Shown piece by piece: positions 52,610 through 61,834 of a stretch of 64,000 nucleotides of DNA. The notes under the pieces were generated by a model. That model was given only the letters and a program-made list of their open reading frames with translations. It searched no databases and had not been told where the DNA came from. Position 1 is the first letter of the stretch. Every line of letters starts with the position of its first letter. The DNA is taken from the NCBI RefSeq assembly GCF_000759025.1, contig NZ_JPOS01000039.1, positions 62,001 to 126,000 of the forward strand, given 5' to 3'. The DNA comes from Phaeodactylibacter xiamenensis. GTDB taxonomy: Bacteria > Bacteroidota > Bacteroidia > Chitinophagales > Saprospiraceae. The position numbers and the translations under genes were made by a program.

Positions 52610-54160
52610 TTACTGTTGGCGGATGAGGTCGGATATAGATTTGATATCCATAGACTCCGCTTGCGCCTCCCGCATCATCAGGGCATAGGTGTTGTTAAAT
52701 CCAAGCGGAGCAAGCCACTTTAGCCCATATTGGGCCTCAAATTCCCGGCTGACATACTGGTAGACAGCATCGGGCTGTGTAATGATGCGCTCAAGGGTGT
52801 CCTGAGGTGGGTTGAGCAGTACCTGCAGCCCGGTCCCGGTGTACTCCGGGTAAAGGTCGATCTCGCCATTGCGCAAGGCATCAAAGCAAATCTTAGTACC
52901 TCCCAGCCCCGGGCGGGTGTCCACATCATAATCGGTGTACCCGTTGATGAGTTGACTGAAGAGCTCCACCAGAATATACTGCTCGGTAAAGATTTTGGAA
53001 CCGATGATGAGCGTTTCCCCGCCTTGCTTTTGGTCTGCCCGCCAAAGTCCCTCCGCTTTCAGGAAGTCCCGGGCTACCTGTTCAGGCGATATTTTGTCGA
53101 AATCCACCCTGTGATTCAGCACGGTCATCACCGAATCATTGATCCGGCCTGCGAGTAAGTTAAGTGTTTCCGTTAGTTTTTTATTTTCCTCAGCCAGCTT
53201 TTTCTGCACAATTGGAGCGCAGTAATAGGGAGGAAAAGCATGGCGGTCATCTTCTAACTGCCGGAGGCGGAAAGCCTCCACCCGCCCGTCAGTAGCATAG
53301 CCGCTGATAACGTCCACTTCACTCTCGTAAACCGCTTTATACATTAAAGCATTGTTTAGGATGGTAGTTGTGAAATCCACGCCGTAAGTGTCCACCACCT
53401 TCTGATAGCCATCGGGGCGGCCCATGAATTCGGGTGGGAAACCGGCGCTCCAGCCCGGTGCATAAGCCTGCGGCCAGAAGTAGGCGGAAGAGAGCAACGG
53501 GATGATTAGCAGCAGGGGCTTGCCTGCTTTGGAAAGCTTGCGTGCGTTGGTGTTTTGCAGCAATGCGAGCAGTTGGTCAAAGATAATGGCGAGCAGGGCA
53601 GCGGGCAGTGCTCCGGCGAGGATCATCGTGGCGTTGTTGAGCGCGATGCCTCCAAAGATAAACTCCCCAAGCCCGCCGGCACCGATATAAGCAGCGAGGG
53701 TGGCTACCCCTACATTGATCACCGTTGCTGTTCGGAGCCCGGCAAAAATGACCGGAAGGGCAAGGGGCAGCTCCACCTGCCGCAGCAATTGCCCCTTTGA
53801 GAGCCCGATGCCCAGCGCCGCTTCCTTAACGGCAGCATCCACTTCGCTAATGCCTGTGTAAGTATTCCGCAAGATGGGCAGCAGGGCATAGAGGAACAAA
53901 GCAAAGATGGCGGGCTTGAGCCCAATGCCCAGAATTGGGATCAGAAAACCGAGCAACGCAATGCTTGGAATGGTCTGTAGTATCCCTGTAAAAGCCAGCA
54001 CGCCACCGGATAGCCTGGGGCGTCGCGTGATGAATATGCCTGCGGGTATTGCAATAACGGCGGCCAGTAAAAGTGAGATAAAGGTAAGCCCGATGTGCTC
54101 AAGTACCTGCTCCATCACTTTTTCCTGATTATCGCTGAAGAAGGTAATTAGTTCGCCCAT
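52610..54160 (-). CDS. OpuC-type ABC permease fused to substrate-binding domain
   Basis: A 516-residue fusion. Residues 1-210 are a ProW/OpuCB-type permease with five to six membrane segments and the EAA-like loop DAAVKEAALGIGLSKGQLLR. After another hydrophobic segment (about 215-230), the remaining residues form a glycine-betaine/choline-binding domain (INNALMYKAVYESEVDVISG-type core and GGETLIIGSKIFTEQYILVE, GEIDLYPEYTGTGLQVL). Such fusions are common in Bacteroidota and Bacillota and import betaine, choline or carnitine for osmoprotection. It overlaps the ATPase gene (54148-55116) by 13 bases. Confidence 0.92.
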   Translation of the reverse strand: MGELITFFSDNQEKVMEQVLEHIGLTFISLLLAAVIAIPAGIFITRRPRLSGGVLAFTGILQTIPSIALLGFLIPILGIGLKPAIFALFLYALLPILRNTYTGISEVDAAVKEAALGIGLSKGQLLRQVELPLALPVIFAGLRTATVINVGVATLAAYIGAGGLGEFIFGGIALNNATMILAGALPAALLAIIFDQLLALLQNTNARKLSKAGKPLLLIIPLLSSAYFWPQAYAPGWSAGFPPEFMGRPDGYQKVVDTYGVDFTTTILNNALMYKAVYESEVDVISGYATDGRVEAFRLRQLEDDRHAFPPYYCAPIVQKKLAEENKKLTETLNLLAGRINDSVMTVLNHRVDFDKISPEQVARDFLKAEGLWRADQKQGGETLIIGSKIFTEQYILVELFSQLINGYTDYDVDTRPGLGGTKICFDALRNGEIDLYPEYTGTGLQVLLNPPQDTLERIITQPDAVYQYVSREFEAQYGLKWLAPLGFNNTYALMMREAQAESMDIKSISDLIRQQ

Positions 54161-55116
54161 GACTGAAGGTTGTTTTTAAAGGCTTCGATAAGTAAGGGAA
54201 GCGTGAAATAGCGTTGCTGCCCCTGGTAGGTGGTCGAGCCAAGCGGATGTTTGCCCCGTGCTTTGGCAAGTCGGTAGATAGCTCTCAGGAGCGGCAGGGT
54301 GGGGGATAGGGGCAGTGCATTCCCTGGCAATGGCGGCGCTTCGGGCAGTTCGCTGAAGATATCCCGTAGTTTCGCCGACCGCAACTCGAGCTGTGCGGCT
54401 TTTTCCGCCACAAAGTCGGCCACAAACTCATTGGCGGGAGACTGCAACAGGGTTTCCGGTGGGGCGAGTTGCTGCACTTCGCCCCGGTTGAGCAGGCACA
54501 CGAGGCTGCCCATTTCAAAGGCTTCTTCAATATCGTGGGTTACCATAATGGTGGTCTTGGAGCGCAGCTCCTCCAGCTCCATAAAGTCACGCCGGATTTG
54601 CTGCCGGGTCAGCGGGTCGAGGGCACCAAAGGGCTCGTCCATCAGCACGATGGGCGGATTGGCAGCCAGTGCCCGGGCAATACCTACCCGCTGCTGCTGC
54701 CCGCCGCTGAGCTCGTTCGGGTATTTTTGGGCAAAAGCGCCGGTATCCAGCCCCAGTTGCTCCAGCAAGGCACCGGTCCGGGCTTTGATTTTGCTGACTT
54801 CCCAGCCCAGCAACCTGGGCACTACGGCTATGTTCTCTGCCACGGTGTAGTGCGGGAACAGTCCCATATCCTGAATGACATAACCCATTTGACGCCGCAA
54901 CTGCACTACCGGCTGCTGGCTGATGTCCTGCCCGTTTACCCAAACGTTGCCGGCACTTGGTGTGATGAGGCGGTTGAGCATTTTAAGGGTGGTGGTTTTG
55001 CCGCAGCCACTTGGGCCGATGAGGGCAAGGGTTTGGCCCTCTTGCAACTCAAAGGAAACCTCCCGGACGGCAGTAAAGTCACCAAAGCGGCGGGTCAGGC
55101 CCTGGGTTTTGATCAT
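54148..55116 (-). CDS. OpuCA/ProV-like ABC ATP-binding protein
   Basis: A 322-residue ATPase energising the osmolyte importer encoded next to it. Walker A is GPSGCGKTTTLKML, the signature is NELSGGQQQRVGIARALAAN, Walker B is PIVLMDEPFGALDPLTR and the switch His is in MVTHDIEEAFEMG. The start is the ATG at 55116 (MIKTQGLTRRFGDF); a longer frame from 55212 adds a sequence unlike the family. CBS domains found in some OpuCA proteins are not evident in the C-terminus. Confidence 0.92.
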   Translation of the reverse strand: MIKTQGLTRRFGDFTAVREVSFELQEGQTLALIGPSGCGKTTTLKMLNRLITPSAGNVWVNGQDISQQPVVQLRRQMGYVIQDMGLFPHYTVAENIAVVPRLLGWEVSKIKARTGALLEQLGLDTGAFAQKYPNELSGGQQQRVGIARALAANPPIVLMDEPFGALDPLTRQQIRRDFMELEELRSKTTIMVTHDIEEAFEMGSLVCLLNRGEVQQLAPPETLLQSPANEFVADFVAEKAAQLELRSAKLRDIFSELPEAPPLPGNALPLSPTLPLLRAIYRLAKARGKHPLGSTTYQGQQRYFTLPLLIEAFKNNLQSWAN

Positions 55117-55322
55117 GGTTTTGTTGTTTTTAGGCTTAGCCTGGGGTTTGGATATTCGGGGTAGGCAACTTGAATGGAGGCTAAAATACAGGAACAGATG
55201 CAGAATGTTCATTATTTTAGGTGTCGTTCGGGCGTTTTGTCTTCAATCAGGGGGTGTTGGCAGAATGATGAGGAGAGAATACCCCTGATTTGGCTAATTT
55301 GAGCCTGGTCATAAATGAGCGC

Positions 55323-56279
55323 ATGAGTTATTCCATTCACAGTTTCAAAGTCTATTTTCGTTTCCGGCTGCGGCAGCTCGGGCGTATACTGTATTCCGCA
55401 GGCTGGCCTGGTGTGATTGCCCTGCCGCTGCTGCTGGTCTTTGCGCTGCAGGGGATTGAAGCAATGGACGGGGCACCCGGGTGGTGTATCCCGTTAATTG
55501 CGTTGCTCTTGTCCATAAGCTGGCACTACAGGCGTAAAGACCACTTTTTCCTGGAGCGATCCGGGTTTCTGGTGGGCTGGGTCCTGGGGCTCGAATATGC
55601 TATGGTGAGTACTGTGGTGGTATTGCCTTTTCTGATTTACATAGGGAATTGGCTGATGTGGCCGGCCGCGGTTTTGTGTAGTCTTTCTTGTGGCTTCCTG
55701 CCCGTTCGGGCTTCCCGGGCGGCATTCAATCCAAAGTTGAACGTAAGCTGGTTGCCCGTTGCACTTTTTGAGTGGCGGAGCGCGCTGAAGCGTTACGGTG
55801 TTCTGTTTGCTCTGCTTTGGTTGCTAAGCCTGACAGCACCCTACGGTATGGCGGTCTTGCCGATCGTGTTGTTGCTTTGGGCCAGCTTAATCCCATCGGT
55901 TTTTGAATATCAGGAACCCCGGGAGGTAACGATAGCGGTCATCGTGAATGGAGTAGGCCTATGGCGGCACGGGCTTCGGCATTTTGCGCTGCAGTTGGTG
56001 GTTTTTGGGCCGGGCCTGGCTTTGCACCTGGTTTTTCATCTGCAATACTGGTACCTGGCATTCATTGGTTTAGGCTTTATTGCGCTGATGCTGGCTTTCT
56101 CCATTGCTTACAAATACGCCACCTGGCACCCGGGTCGGCAACGGGTCATGCAAAGCCTGCCAGTCACCCTGGCTTATTTTAGCCTGTTCTTTCCCCCCCT
56201 CCTGCCAGTGGTAGGCATTTACCTGCTGCGGTTTGTGAAAAGAGCGCGGCATCACTTCAAAATGGCATACGATGCTTAA
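55323..56279 (+). CDS. ABC exporter membrane component
   Basis: A 318-residue protein with about nine hydrophobic segments in pairs and a basic N-terminus. It has no domain motif, but its 8-base overlap with the ATPase gene that follows marks it as the permease of a two-part ABC system. I used the ATG at 55323, eleven codons after a TTG at 55290. Substrate is unknown. It is divergent from the osmolyte-importer genes. Confidence 0.75.
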   Translation: MSYSIHSFKVYFRFRLRQLGRILYSAGWPGVIALPLLLVFALQGIEAMDGAPGWCIPLIALLLSISWHYRRKDHFFLERSGFLVGWVLGLEYAMVSTVVVLPFLIYIGNWLMWPAAVLCSLSCGFLPVRASRAAFNPKLNVSWLPVALFEWRSALKRYGVLFALLWLLSLTAPYGMAVLPIVLLLWASLIPSVFEYQEPREVTIAVIVNGVGLWRHGLRHFALQLVVFGPGLALHLVFHLQYWYLAFIGLGFIALMLAFSIAYKYATWHPGRQRVMQSLPVTLAYFSLFFPPLLPVVGIYLLRFVKRARHHFKMAYDA

Positions 56280-56967
56280 CATCAGCAACCTGACTGCCGG
56301 CTATGGCAATACGCTCATCCTGGACACGATCAATCTGAAAGCTGCGGCAGGTGAAGTACACGGTATATTGGGGGTCAACGGAGCCGGGAAAACCACTTTT
56401 TTTAAAGCCTTATGCCGTCTGGGCCCTGCATTTTCCGGGGAAGTCAGCTGGCAGGGAGCGCCTTTGTCGCCTGCCGGGATGGGGTACCTGCCCGCAGAGC
56501 CCTATTTCTATCCGTATCAGACTGGGCAGGAATACCTGGAGCTGTGCAGCCATCGCAACCCGGGCTTCCGAATCGATAAGTGGAACGGGCTTTTTCAGCT
56601 GCCACTGAAAGACCTGACCGAGACCTATTCCACCGGGATGCGAAAAAAGCTGGCATTGCTGGGTATTTTAGCGGGCGGCTATCAGGTTTTGCTGCTGGAC
56701 GAGCCTTTCAGCGGGCTGGACCTCGAGAGTACGGAAATTCTGTATGAAATCTTGGAAGAGTTGAGGCGCAACGGCCTTTGCCTGCTGCTCAGCTCCCACA
56801 TTATGGCTACAGTAAGGCAGGTGTGCGACCGGGCAAGCTATCTCAGCGAAGGGCAAATCCAGGAAACATTTGACAAAGACGACTTCCCCGCCCTGGAGCA
56901 GTTTGTCAAAACCAAGATACACGACCGTACCAAAGCAGCATGGGCAGAAATACGCAAGCCTTCGTAA
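56272..56967 (+). CDS. ABC exporter ATP-binding protein
   Basis: A 231-residue ATPase: Walker A GVNGAGKTTFFKAL, a signature TYSTGMRKKLALLG (STGM in place of LSGG, as in exporter-type ATPases), Walker B VLLLDEPFSGLDLES and a switch His in LLLSSHIMATVRQVC. It works with the preceding membrane protein (overlap 8 bases). The pair resembles DrrA/NatA-type exporters, with no substrate assignable. Confidence 0.85.
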   Translation: MLNISNLTAGYGNTLILDTINLKAAAGEVHGILGVNGAGKTTFFKALCRLGPAFSGEVSWQGAPLSPAGMGYLPAEPYFYPYQTGQEYLELCSHRNPGFRIDKWNGLFQLPLKDLTETYSTGMRKKLALLGILAGGYQVLLLDEPFSGLDLESTEILYEILEELRRNGLCLLLSSHIMATVRQVCDRASYLSEGQIQETFDKDDFPALEQFVKTKIHDRTKAAWAEIRKPS

Positions 56968-57001
56968 AACTTTTCCGGTGTTCAACTTTTATGATTAGAC
57001 A

Positions 57002-57138
57002 TTAGTAGTGGGGCAAAAATAAAAATGCACAACTTTCAAAAAGCTTTTGCCCCAACATTACACAAAACCCGCCCTATGGTTGATTTTGTGCAATGTTAGA
57101 ACAAAACTAGTTGTGTATTTTATTTTTCTGGAAGCCCT
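57002..57138. repeat. structured repeat element B, copy 2 (uninterrupted)
   Basis: From TTAGTAGTGGGGC to GAAGCCCT this 137-base element is the uninterrupted form of the one at 29493-29731. The stems GGGGCAAAA/TTTTGCCCC and AACATTACACAAAA/TTTTGTGCAATGTT, and the outer AAAATGCACAACT/AGTTGTGTATTTT, are kept. One pair in the inner stem changes G-C to A-T on both sides (compensatory). It lies between the ABC and cysE genes. Confidence 0.85.
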
Positions 57139-57153
57139 TATGAATAAATCATC

Positions 57154-57975
57154 ATGAAAGAGCAACAGTTTATTCAGCAATTGTTCCACGCCCATCGCGA
57201 TTCCCGCAAAATCCCTTCGCCTAGCGAGGTGTGCAGTTGGCTGGATGGGTTGCTTAGCGTTATGTTTCCGGAACTGTCCAACCGGCGCTACCGCAGCGAA
57301 AGGGAGGTTGGCCAGCATTATCAGCAACTGAAGCTGGAACTCTTTACCCTGCTTGAAAAGATTGAAGACCTGCTGCCTACGCGGGCGGAGGACCTTGAAG
57401 CTGCTTTCCTGGACGAGCTGCCCCGGAATTACGAGCTCCTTCAGATGGATGCGGATGCGATCATGGCAGGGGATCCGGCAGCCGTTAGCCGTACGGAGGT
57501 CATCCGGACTTACCCGGGCTTCCGTGCCATTGCGGTATTCCGGTTAGCCAATACTTTTCACCGGCTGGGGGTTCCTTTAATACCACGGATTCTTACCGAG
57601 CATGTGCATGGGGTAACAGGGATTGATATACATCCCGGTGCCACCGTTGGCGAGCGGTTCTGCATTGATCACGGCACAGGTATCGTTATCGGAGAGACGG
57701 TGGAAATTGGCAACAACGTGAAAATTTATCAGGGCGTAACACTGGGCGCATTGAGTGTCCGCAAAGAATATGCGAAAACCAAGCGCCACCCTACAATAGA
57801 AGATAACGTTGTGATTTACTCCGGCGCTACGATTTTAGGAGGGGAGACCATCATTGGCCACGACAGTGTGATTGGTGGTAATGTATGGATTACCCGTAGT
57901 GTAGCTCCCGGGTCAAGGGTCTACTACAAAAGCGTCGCTCAGCCGGAGGCAGAGCGCACGCCGGGCGGGATGTAG
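57154..57975 (+). CDS. serine O-acetyltransferase
   Basis: A 273-residue acetyltransferase that makes O-acetylserine from serine and acetyl-CoA for cysteine synthesis. The N-terminal helical domain precedes the left-handed beta-helix with hexapeptide repeats: HPGATVGERFCIDHGTGIVI, GETVEIGNNVKIYQGVTLGA and IGHDSVIGGNVWITRSVAPG. The catalytic His/Asp pair is in the IDHGTG block. It corresponds to the EpsC/CysE type. No cysK/M gene follows, and the next gene is convergent after 11 bases. Confidence 0.92.
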   Translation: MKEQQFIQQLFHAHRDSRKIPSPSEVCSWLDGLLSVMFPELSNRRYRSEREVGQHYQQLKLELFTLLEKIEDLLPTRAEDLEAAFLDELPRNYELLQMDADAIMAGDPAAVSRTEVIRTYPGFRAIAVFRLANTFHRLGVPLIPRILTEHVHGVTGIDIHPGATVGERFCIDHGTGIVIGETVEIGNNVKIYQGVTLGALSVRKEYAKTKRHPTIEDNVVIYSGATILGGETIIGHDSVIGGNVWITRSVAPGSRVYYKSVAQPEAERTPGGM

Positions 57976-57986
57976 ATTACTGTCAT

Positions 57987-58346
57987 TTAGACCAAGTCTT
58001 CATCACGCCACTTTCTTTGAGGTTTTTTATCCAATTCCCGAAGCTCCAGGTGGTCTTCTTCATGGTAGCCACCTTCGAGCCGGCGCATTTCCTTTTCCAT
58101 TTCCCGCTGTTCCCATTCTGCGGTTTCCCCCCGCATGCCTGGAAAGCCGAATACCTGATAGTAGTGGCTCATTAGCCCCACACCCCATCCCAGGAGTGGA
58201 TAGATAAACCAAAAGTGGCTTGGTGAAGTGAAGATGTTCAACAAAAACAGGAAAATATTAACAATGAGAAAAGAGCCTAAGTGCTCGTAGAACTTCTTTT
58301 TTTCCTTAACCCTTTTGCGGGCCTGTTCGTAACTGCTGTTTTCCAT
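57987..58346 (-). CDS. 2TM-domain protein
   Basis: A 119-residue protein with the Bacteroidota 2TM domain: a basic N-terminus (ARKRVKEKKKFYEHLGSF), two hydrophobic helices (about 25-43 and 48-64, with WFIYPLLGWGVGLMSHYYQV), then a charged C-terminal tail (EQREMEKEMRRLEGGYHEED). This domain is often fused to LytTR or histidine kinases. Here it stands alone, and its role is unknown. Confidence 0.8.
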   Translation of the reverse strand: MENSSYEQARKRVKEKKKFYEHLGSFLIVNIFLFLLNIFTSPSHFWFIYPLLGWGVGLMSHYYQVFGFPGMRGETAEWEQREMEKEMRRLEGGYHEEDHLELRELDKKPQRKWRDEDLV

Positions 58347-58469
58347 TACGCTGTTTTAGCATTTCGATATTCAAGGTAACGATATGAACGCCACCGGTCA
58401 AGGTTATTCGACAGAATTAAGGTTTGGGACGCTATTCGCATGGGCTAAGCCGGTTGAAAAGCATGGCTA

Positions 58470-58820
58470 TCAGGAGCCTGAATCTCCTCTGGCCAGGCTT
58501 CCGGTCCAGGCGCCAAGGGCGGCAAATATTGCGCCAAAAAGCCCGGTGATCAGTACGAGTAGTGGCCCGCCGATCCCACCAAAGAGCTCACCAATTCTTG
58601 CGCTTAAAATACCATCGTTCTGGGCATTAAGGACCGCAGCATAACCTCCCCACAGCAATAGCCCGCCGAGGAATCCGCCCAACAGGGCAGGGCGGGGGCG
58701 CAAACGGAAAATAAGGGCAATCAGGGCAGCAAGCACTGGCAGGCTCCACCAGGCCAGCAGCGCCTGGCCTACAGCGCCTCCTACGAGAATGGCTATTGTG
58801 GCTGATAATGTCTTTTGCAT
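58470..58820 (-). CDS. four-helix membrane protein, hypothetical
   Basis: A 116-residue protein with about four hydrophobic segments and glycine-rich helices (LLGGFLGGLLLWGGYAAVLN, GLFGAIFAALGAW). I recognise no family. Its start is 2 bases after the stop of the penicillin-acylase gene, so the two are cotranscribed. Confidence 0.7.
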   Translation of the reverse strand: MQKTLSATIAILVGGAVGQALLAWWSLPVLAALIALIFRLRPRPALLGGFLGGLLLWGGYAAVLNAQNDGILSARIGELFGGIGGPLLVLITGLFGAIFAALGAWTGSLARGDSGS

Positions 58821-58822
58821 AG

Positions 58823-61246
58823 TTATTCAGCAGTTTTGAAGGTGAGTCGGTAAAGGGGCTTTACAGCGGGGTCATCAGGGCTGTCCAGCAGGTGCAGGCG
58901 GTTGTACTGCCCTTCCACCCAGGGCGTCACCATAGGATCATAAAAGGCACTGCCTGGATTGCCGGAAGGGCCGCCGGGGAATACGCCCCACGCATTGGGC
59001 TGCTCACCCAACTCTACTACCATACGCCAGGAAGGACCGTGGTCGGGCTTAATGGCATTGGGCGCATCTCCATAGCCTCCTACGTCCAGGTCTAATCTGG
59101 AAAAAGCAGGGATCATGGCCATGTGCCCGATGTCAGTTGACTTATGCTCTGCCCAGGAGACCGGTGGCTGTTCCAGTGCTTTTTTCAGTGCCATTAGGAC
59201 GACCTCCTCGGCGGTTTCCACCTCCGGAGTAGACTGATGGTCAAAAATGGCATGGCCGGGTTGGGTGGCCAGTAGCTCAATGAACCGCCAGTCTTCAGGC
59301 TTAAGGACTTCCAGAGAGTCCTCCCATACGGTGAATTCATCAAAAGCTTGTGCGTAAGCGGCTTCAAACCAGTCCTCAAACAGGCTGGGTGCTTCCCCAT
59401 CCTTCGTAAAATTATAGTCCCAGTTTCTCAACGTTTTGACCCGTTCGTGCGCTCCTAATTCGGAAGCCGTGCTGTCGAGTAATTGCAGCAGTACCGGCAG
59501 TGCATCCTCCGGTTTCAGGCTGCGGCTGTCCAGTTGGAGGGCTTTCATATCCTCCACGGTAATATTTTCCATCTCCGCCAGGCGACGGTTGATGTAGCGG
59601 CCCCGGTAATCGTCAAAGCCACCGCTGTAGTAGTATGGATAATCAGGTGCGGTTGACCGTTGGTTGGCGGAGGAGACAAAGCCCCGCTCGGGGTTGACTA
59701 CCCGTGGCAGGTGCTCGTGGGGGATAAAGCCTTTCCAGCCTGAAGCCGAGCGGCTGCCGTCCTGTACGAAACGCCCCTGTTGGTCTTCTTTCAGAGGCAG
59801 TTTTCCATTTACGGTAATCGCAATATCATTGGCTTTGCTGGCGAAGACAAAGTTTTGGGCTGGGCTTTCCCACCCACGCAGGGCCATTTGATAGTCTGAC
59901 AGCCCCTGCCCGCCCATCAGGCGCGTGAAAACACCGAGGGCGTAAAAAGGCTTTTCTGCCGGCTCATCGTGGGCCAGCCAGCGCATCGCCATATCATGAT
60001 TGGGATGTTCCGGGTCATCGTAGGTGACCGGCCCCCAGACGGTGTAGCGGACGGTATCCCGCAGGGGTTCATCGCGCCCTTTGACCTGAATGACTTCCAC
60101 GACTTCCCGCACAGGCTTTTCCTCCCCATCAATCCGGTAGGCTGTTTTCTCGGGGTTCGCCCAGTCGATCCGGTACCAGTCGAGCACATCGTGCCCTACA
60201 TTGGTGACACCCCAAGCCATATTCTTATTAAATCCGATTATGATGCCAGGTACACCCGGGAAGGATACCCCATAGGCATTGTATTCCGGCGTTTGCATTT
60301 GTACTTCATACCACACAGCGGGCAGGCGGAGCTGCAGATGGGGGTCATTACATAGGATGGGGGCTCCGTTGGCTGTTTTTTCGGCGCTCACCGCCCAGTT
60401 GTTGCTGCCAATAAATGGCGAGGGGAGCTCGAAGGGCGTTCGGGTTGCACCGCTGCTCAGCATGCTGTCGCCGGTTGCGGAAGATGCCAGGGGTAACGGA
60501 TTGAAATCCCACTGAACAACATCCGGAATAATGGGGGATTGCTTCGGGTTATGCTCAGGGTAAAGCACCTGAAAAAGGCTGTCGCCAAGCAGTAATCGCG
60601 CATTAGTAGCAGGAATGTCCTCGTGCCGGCTGCAAAGGGCTTCTGACATGGATTTGTAAAAAGCGGCGATGTGCAGTGGCGTCCATGGCTCCGGCGCATA
60701 ACCCAGCAACTTGAATTCGATGGGATAGTCTGCCGGGCTAAGGCTATTGATATACGCATTGGCTCCCTCGCAGTAAGCGTTGATGATGGCAGCTTCCTCC
60801 GGAGAAGACATCCACTTTTTCAGCGCATTCTCAGCCCCCCACAGCAGCCCTTTGCGCCGCTGTAAACGATCGCGCTCCAGGGTACGCTCGCCCATCACTT
60901 CAGACAGGCGCCCGATGGTAGCCCGTACCGAAATATCCATCTGCCAGAGCCGGTCGCGGGCATGGATGTAGCCCTGTATGAAAGCAGCATCATCGTTGCT
61001 TTGCGCGAAGATGTGGGGCACGCCCCGCTCATCGAACAGGGCCTCACTTTGAGCGGAAAGCTGTGGGAATACGAGGTTTTCGTCCGGAAATTTATCGGCT
61101 CGCTCAGCATTTTGCCAAAACCCGGTAAAAGGGCTCAGGAATTGGCCTATTGCGGGCAGGGGAGACCCCAGGGGCTGGTGCAGGCTGGCCAGTATCGTCA
61201 GGCCGGTGGTCAGCAGCAGGGCAAAGAAAAACCTTATCTGTCGCAT
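58823..61246 (-). CDS. penicillin acylase family protein
   Basis: An 807-residue precursor of the Ntn-hydrolase S45 family, with an N-terminal signal/anchor (residues 5-23). The A-chain has the family block YIHARDRLWQMDISVRATIG. After the spacer the nucleophile Ser281 begins the B-chain in FIGSNNWAVSAEK, and CNDPHLQLRLPAVWYEV plus the oxyanion Asn region follow, so the autoprocessing site and active site look intact. Natural substrates may be acylated peptides or N-acyl-homoserine lactones (family knowledge, not seen here). Confidence 0.92.
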   Translation of the reverse strand: MRQIRFFFALLLTTGLTILASLHQPLGSPLPAIGQFLSPFTGFWQNAERADKFPDENLVFPQLSAQSEALFDERGVPHIFAQSNDDAAFIQGYIHARDRLWQMDISVRATIGRLSEVMGERTLERDRLQRRKGLLWGAENALKKWMSSPEEAAIINAYCEGANAYINSLSPADYPIEFKLLGYAPEPWTPLHIAAFYKSMSEALCSRHEDIPATNARLLLGDSLFQVLYPEHNPKQSPIIPDVVQWDFNPLPLASSATGDSMLSSGATRTPFELPSPFIGSNNWAVSAEKTANGAPILCNDPHLQLRLPAVWYEVQMQTPEYNAYGVSFPGVPGIIIGFNKNMAWGVTNVGHDVLDWYRIDWANPEKTAYRIDGEEKPVREVVEVIQVKGRDEPLRDTVRYTVWGPVTYDDPEHPNHDMAMRWLAHDEPAEKPFYALGVFTRLMGGQGLSDYQMALRGWESPAQNFVFASKANDIAITVNGKLPLKEDQQGRFVQDGSRSASGWKGFIPHEHLPRVVNPERGFVSSANQRSTAPDYPYYYSGGFDDYRGRYINRRLAEMENITVEDMKALQLDSRSLKPEDALPVLLQLLDSTASELGAHERVKTLRNWDYNFTKDGEAPSLFEDWFEAAYAQAFDEFTVWEDSLEVLKPEDWRFIELLATQPGHAIFDHQSTPEVETAEEVVLMALKKALEQPPVSWAEHKSTDIGHMAMIPAFSRLDLDVGGYGDAPNAIKPDHGPSWRMVVELGEQPNAWGVFPGGPSGNPGSAFYDPMVTPWVEGQYNRLHLLDSPDDPAVKPLYRLTFKTAE

Positions 61247-61279
61247 GTTGTTAGTTAGGGCAATTTAAAAAAGAAAGAT

Positions 61280-61834
61280 ATGAAAACTTCCTGGGCTGTC
61301 ATTGGTCTTTTTTTCATTTGTCTGGCCTGTAGCCCCGATTCCACTGAGCGTCAAAAGGGTACAGGAGACCGCCGGTTTCGCACCACACCGCCATCCCTGC
61401 TGTATTTCAAAAATATGAGGAGCACACAGTATACCGTAGATGAACAGCCCAGGAGCCGCATTGAGCTGTACCGGCTCAGTAAATTTGAACCCATCACAAA
61501 ACGTCCAGCCATCTATCCGGTTATCGCTAACAACTGGCTGGAGGATGAAGCATACCTTTTCCTGCAAACCAACGCCTGGGAAGCGGGCTTTCTGTCGCCT
61601 TTGACGATATCGCAGGATACCAGCTGGTCTTTAGAAGTCCTGCAACTGCAACCGCCCACGCCAGTGCAACAATATGAACTGGGACTGCGCCTCTACGAAA
61701 GCCTTAAGCGGGGCGAAACCTGGTATGCCGCTGCTGCGGATTCTACCTTCGCCCCGCTTTTTGAGGATGGGGATGAACGGTCGTATTTTCTGACTACAGT
61801 ACGGGATTATCTTAAGCTGACCGATAACGATTAG
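61280..61834 (+). CDS. small lipoprotein of unknown function
   Basis: A 184-residue lipoprotein (MKTSWAVIGLFFICLAC, lipobox Cys at 17). The mature part has a predicted beta-rich domain with RTTPPSLLYFKNMRSTQYTV and a C-terminal helical region. No family is recognised. The stop codon overlaps that of the convergent yaaA gene by 3 bases, and it is divergent from the penicillin-acylase gene. Confidence 0.7.
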   Translation: MKTSWAVIGLFFICLACSPDSTERQKGTGDRRFRTTPPSLLYFKNMRSTQYTVDEQPRSRIELYRLSKFEPITKRPAIYPVIANNWLEDEAYLFLQTNAWEAGFLSPLTISQDTSWSLEVLQLQPPTPVQQYELGLRLYESLKRGETWYAAAADSTFAPLFEDGDERSYFLTTVRDYLKLTDND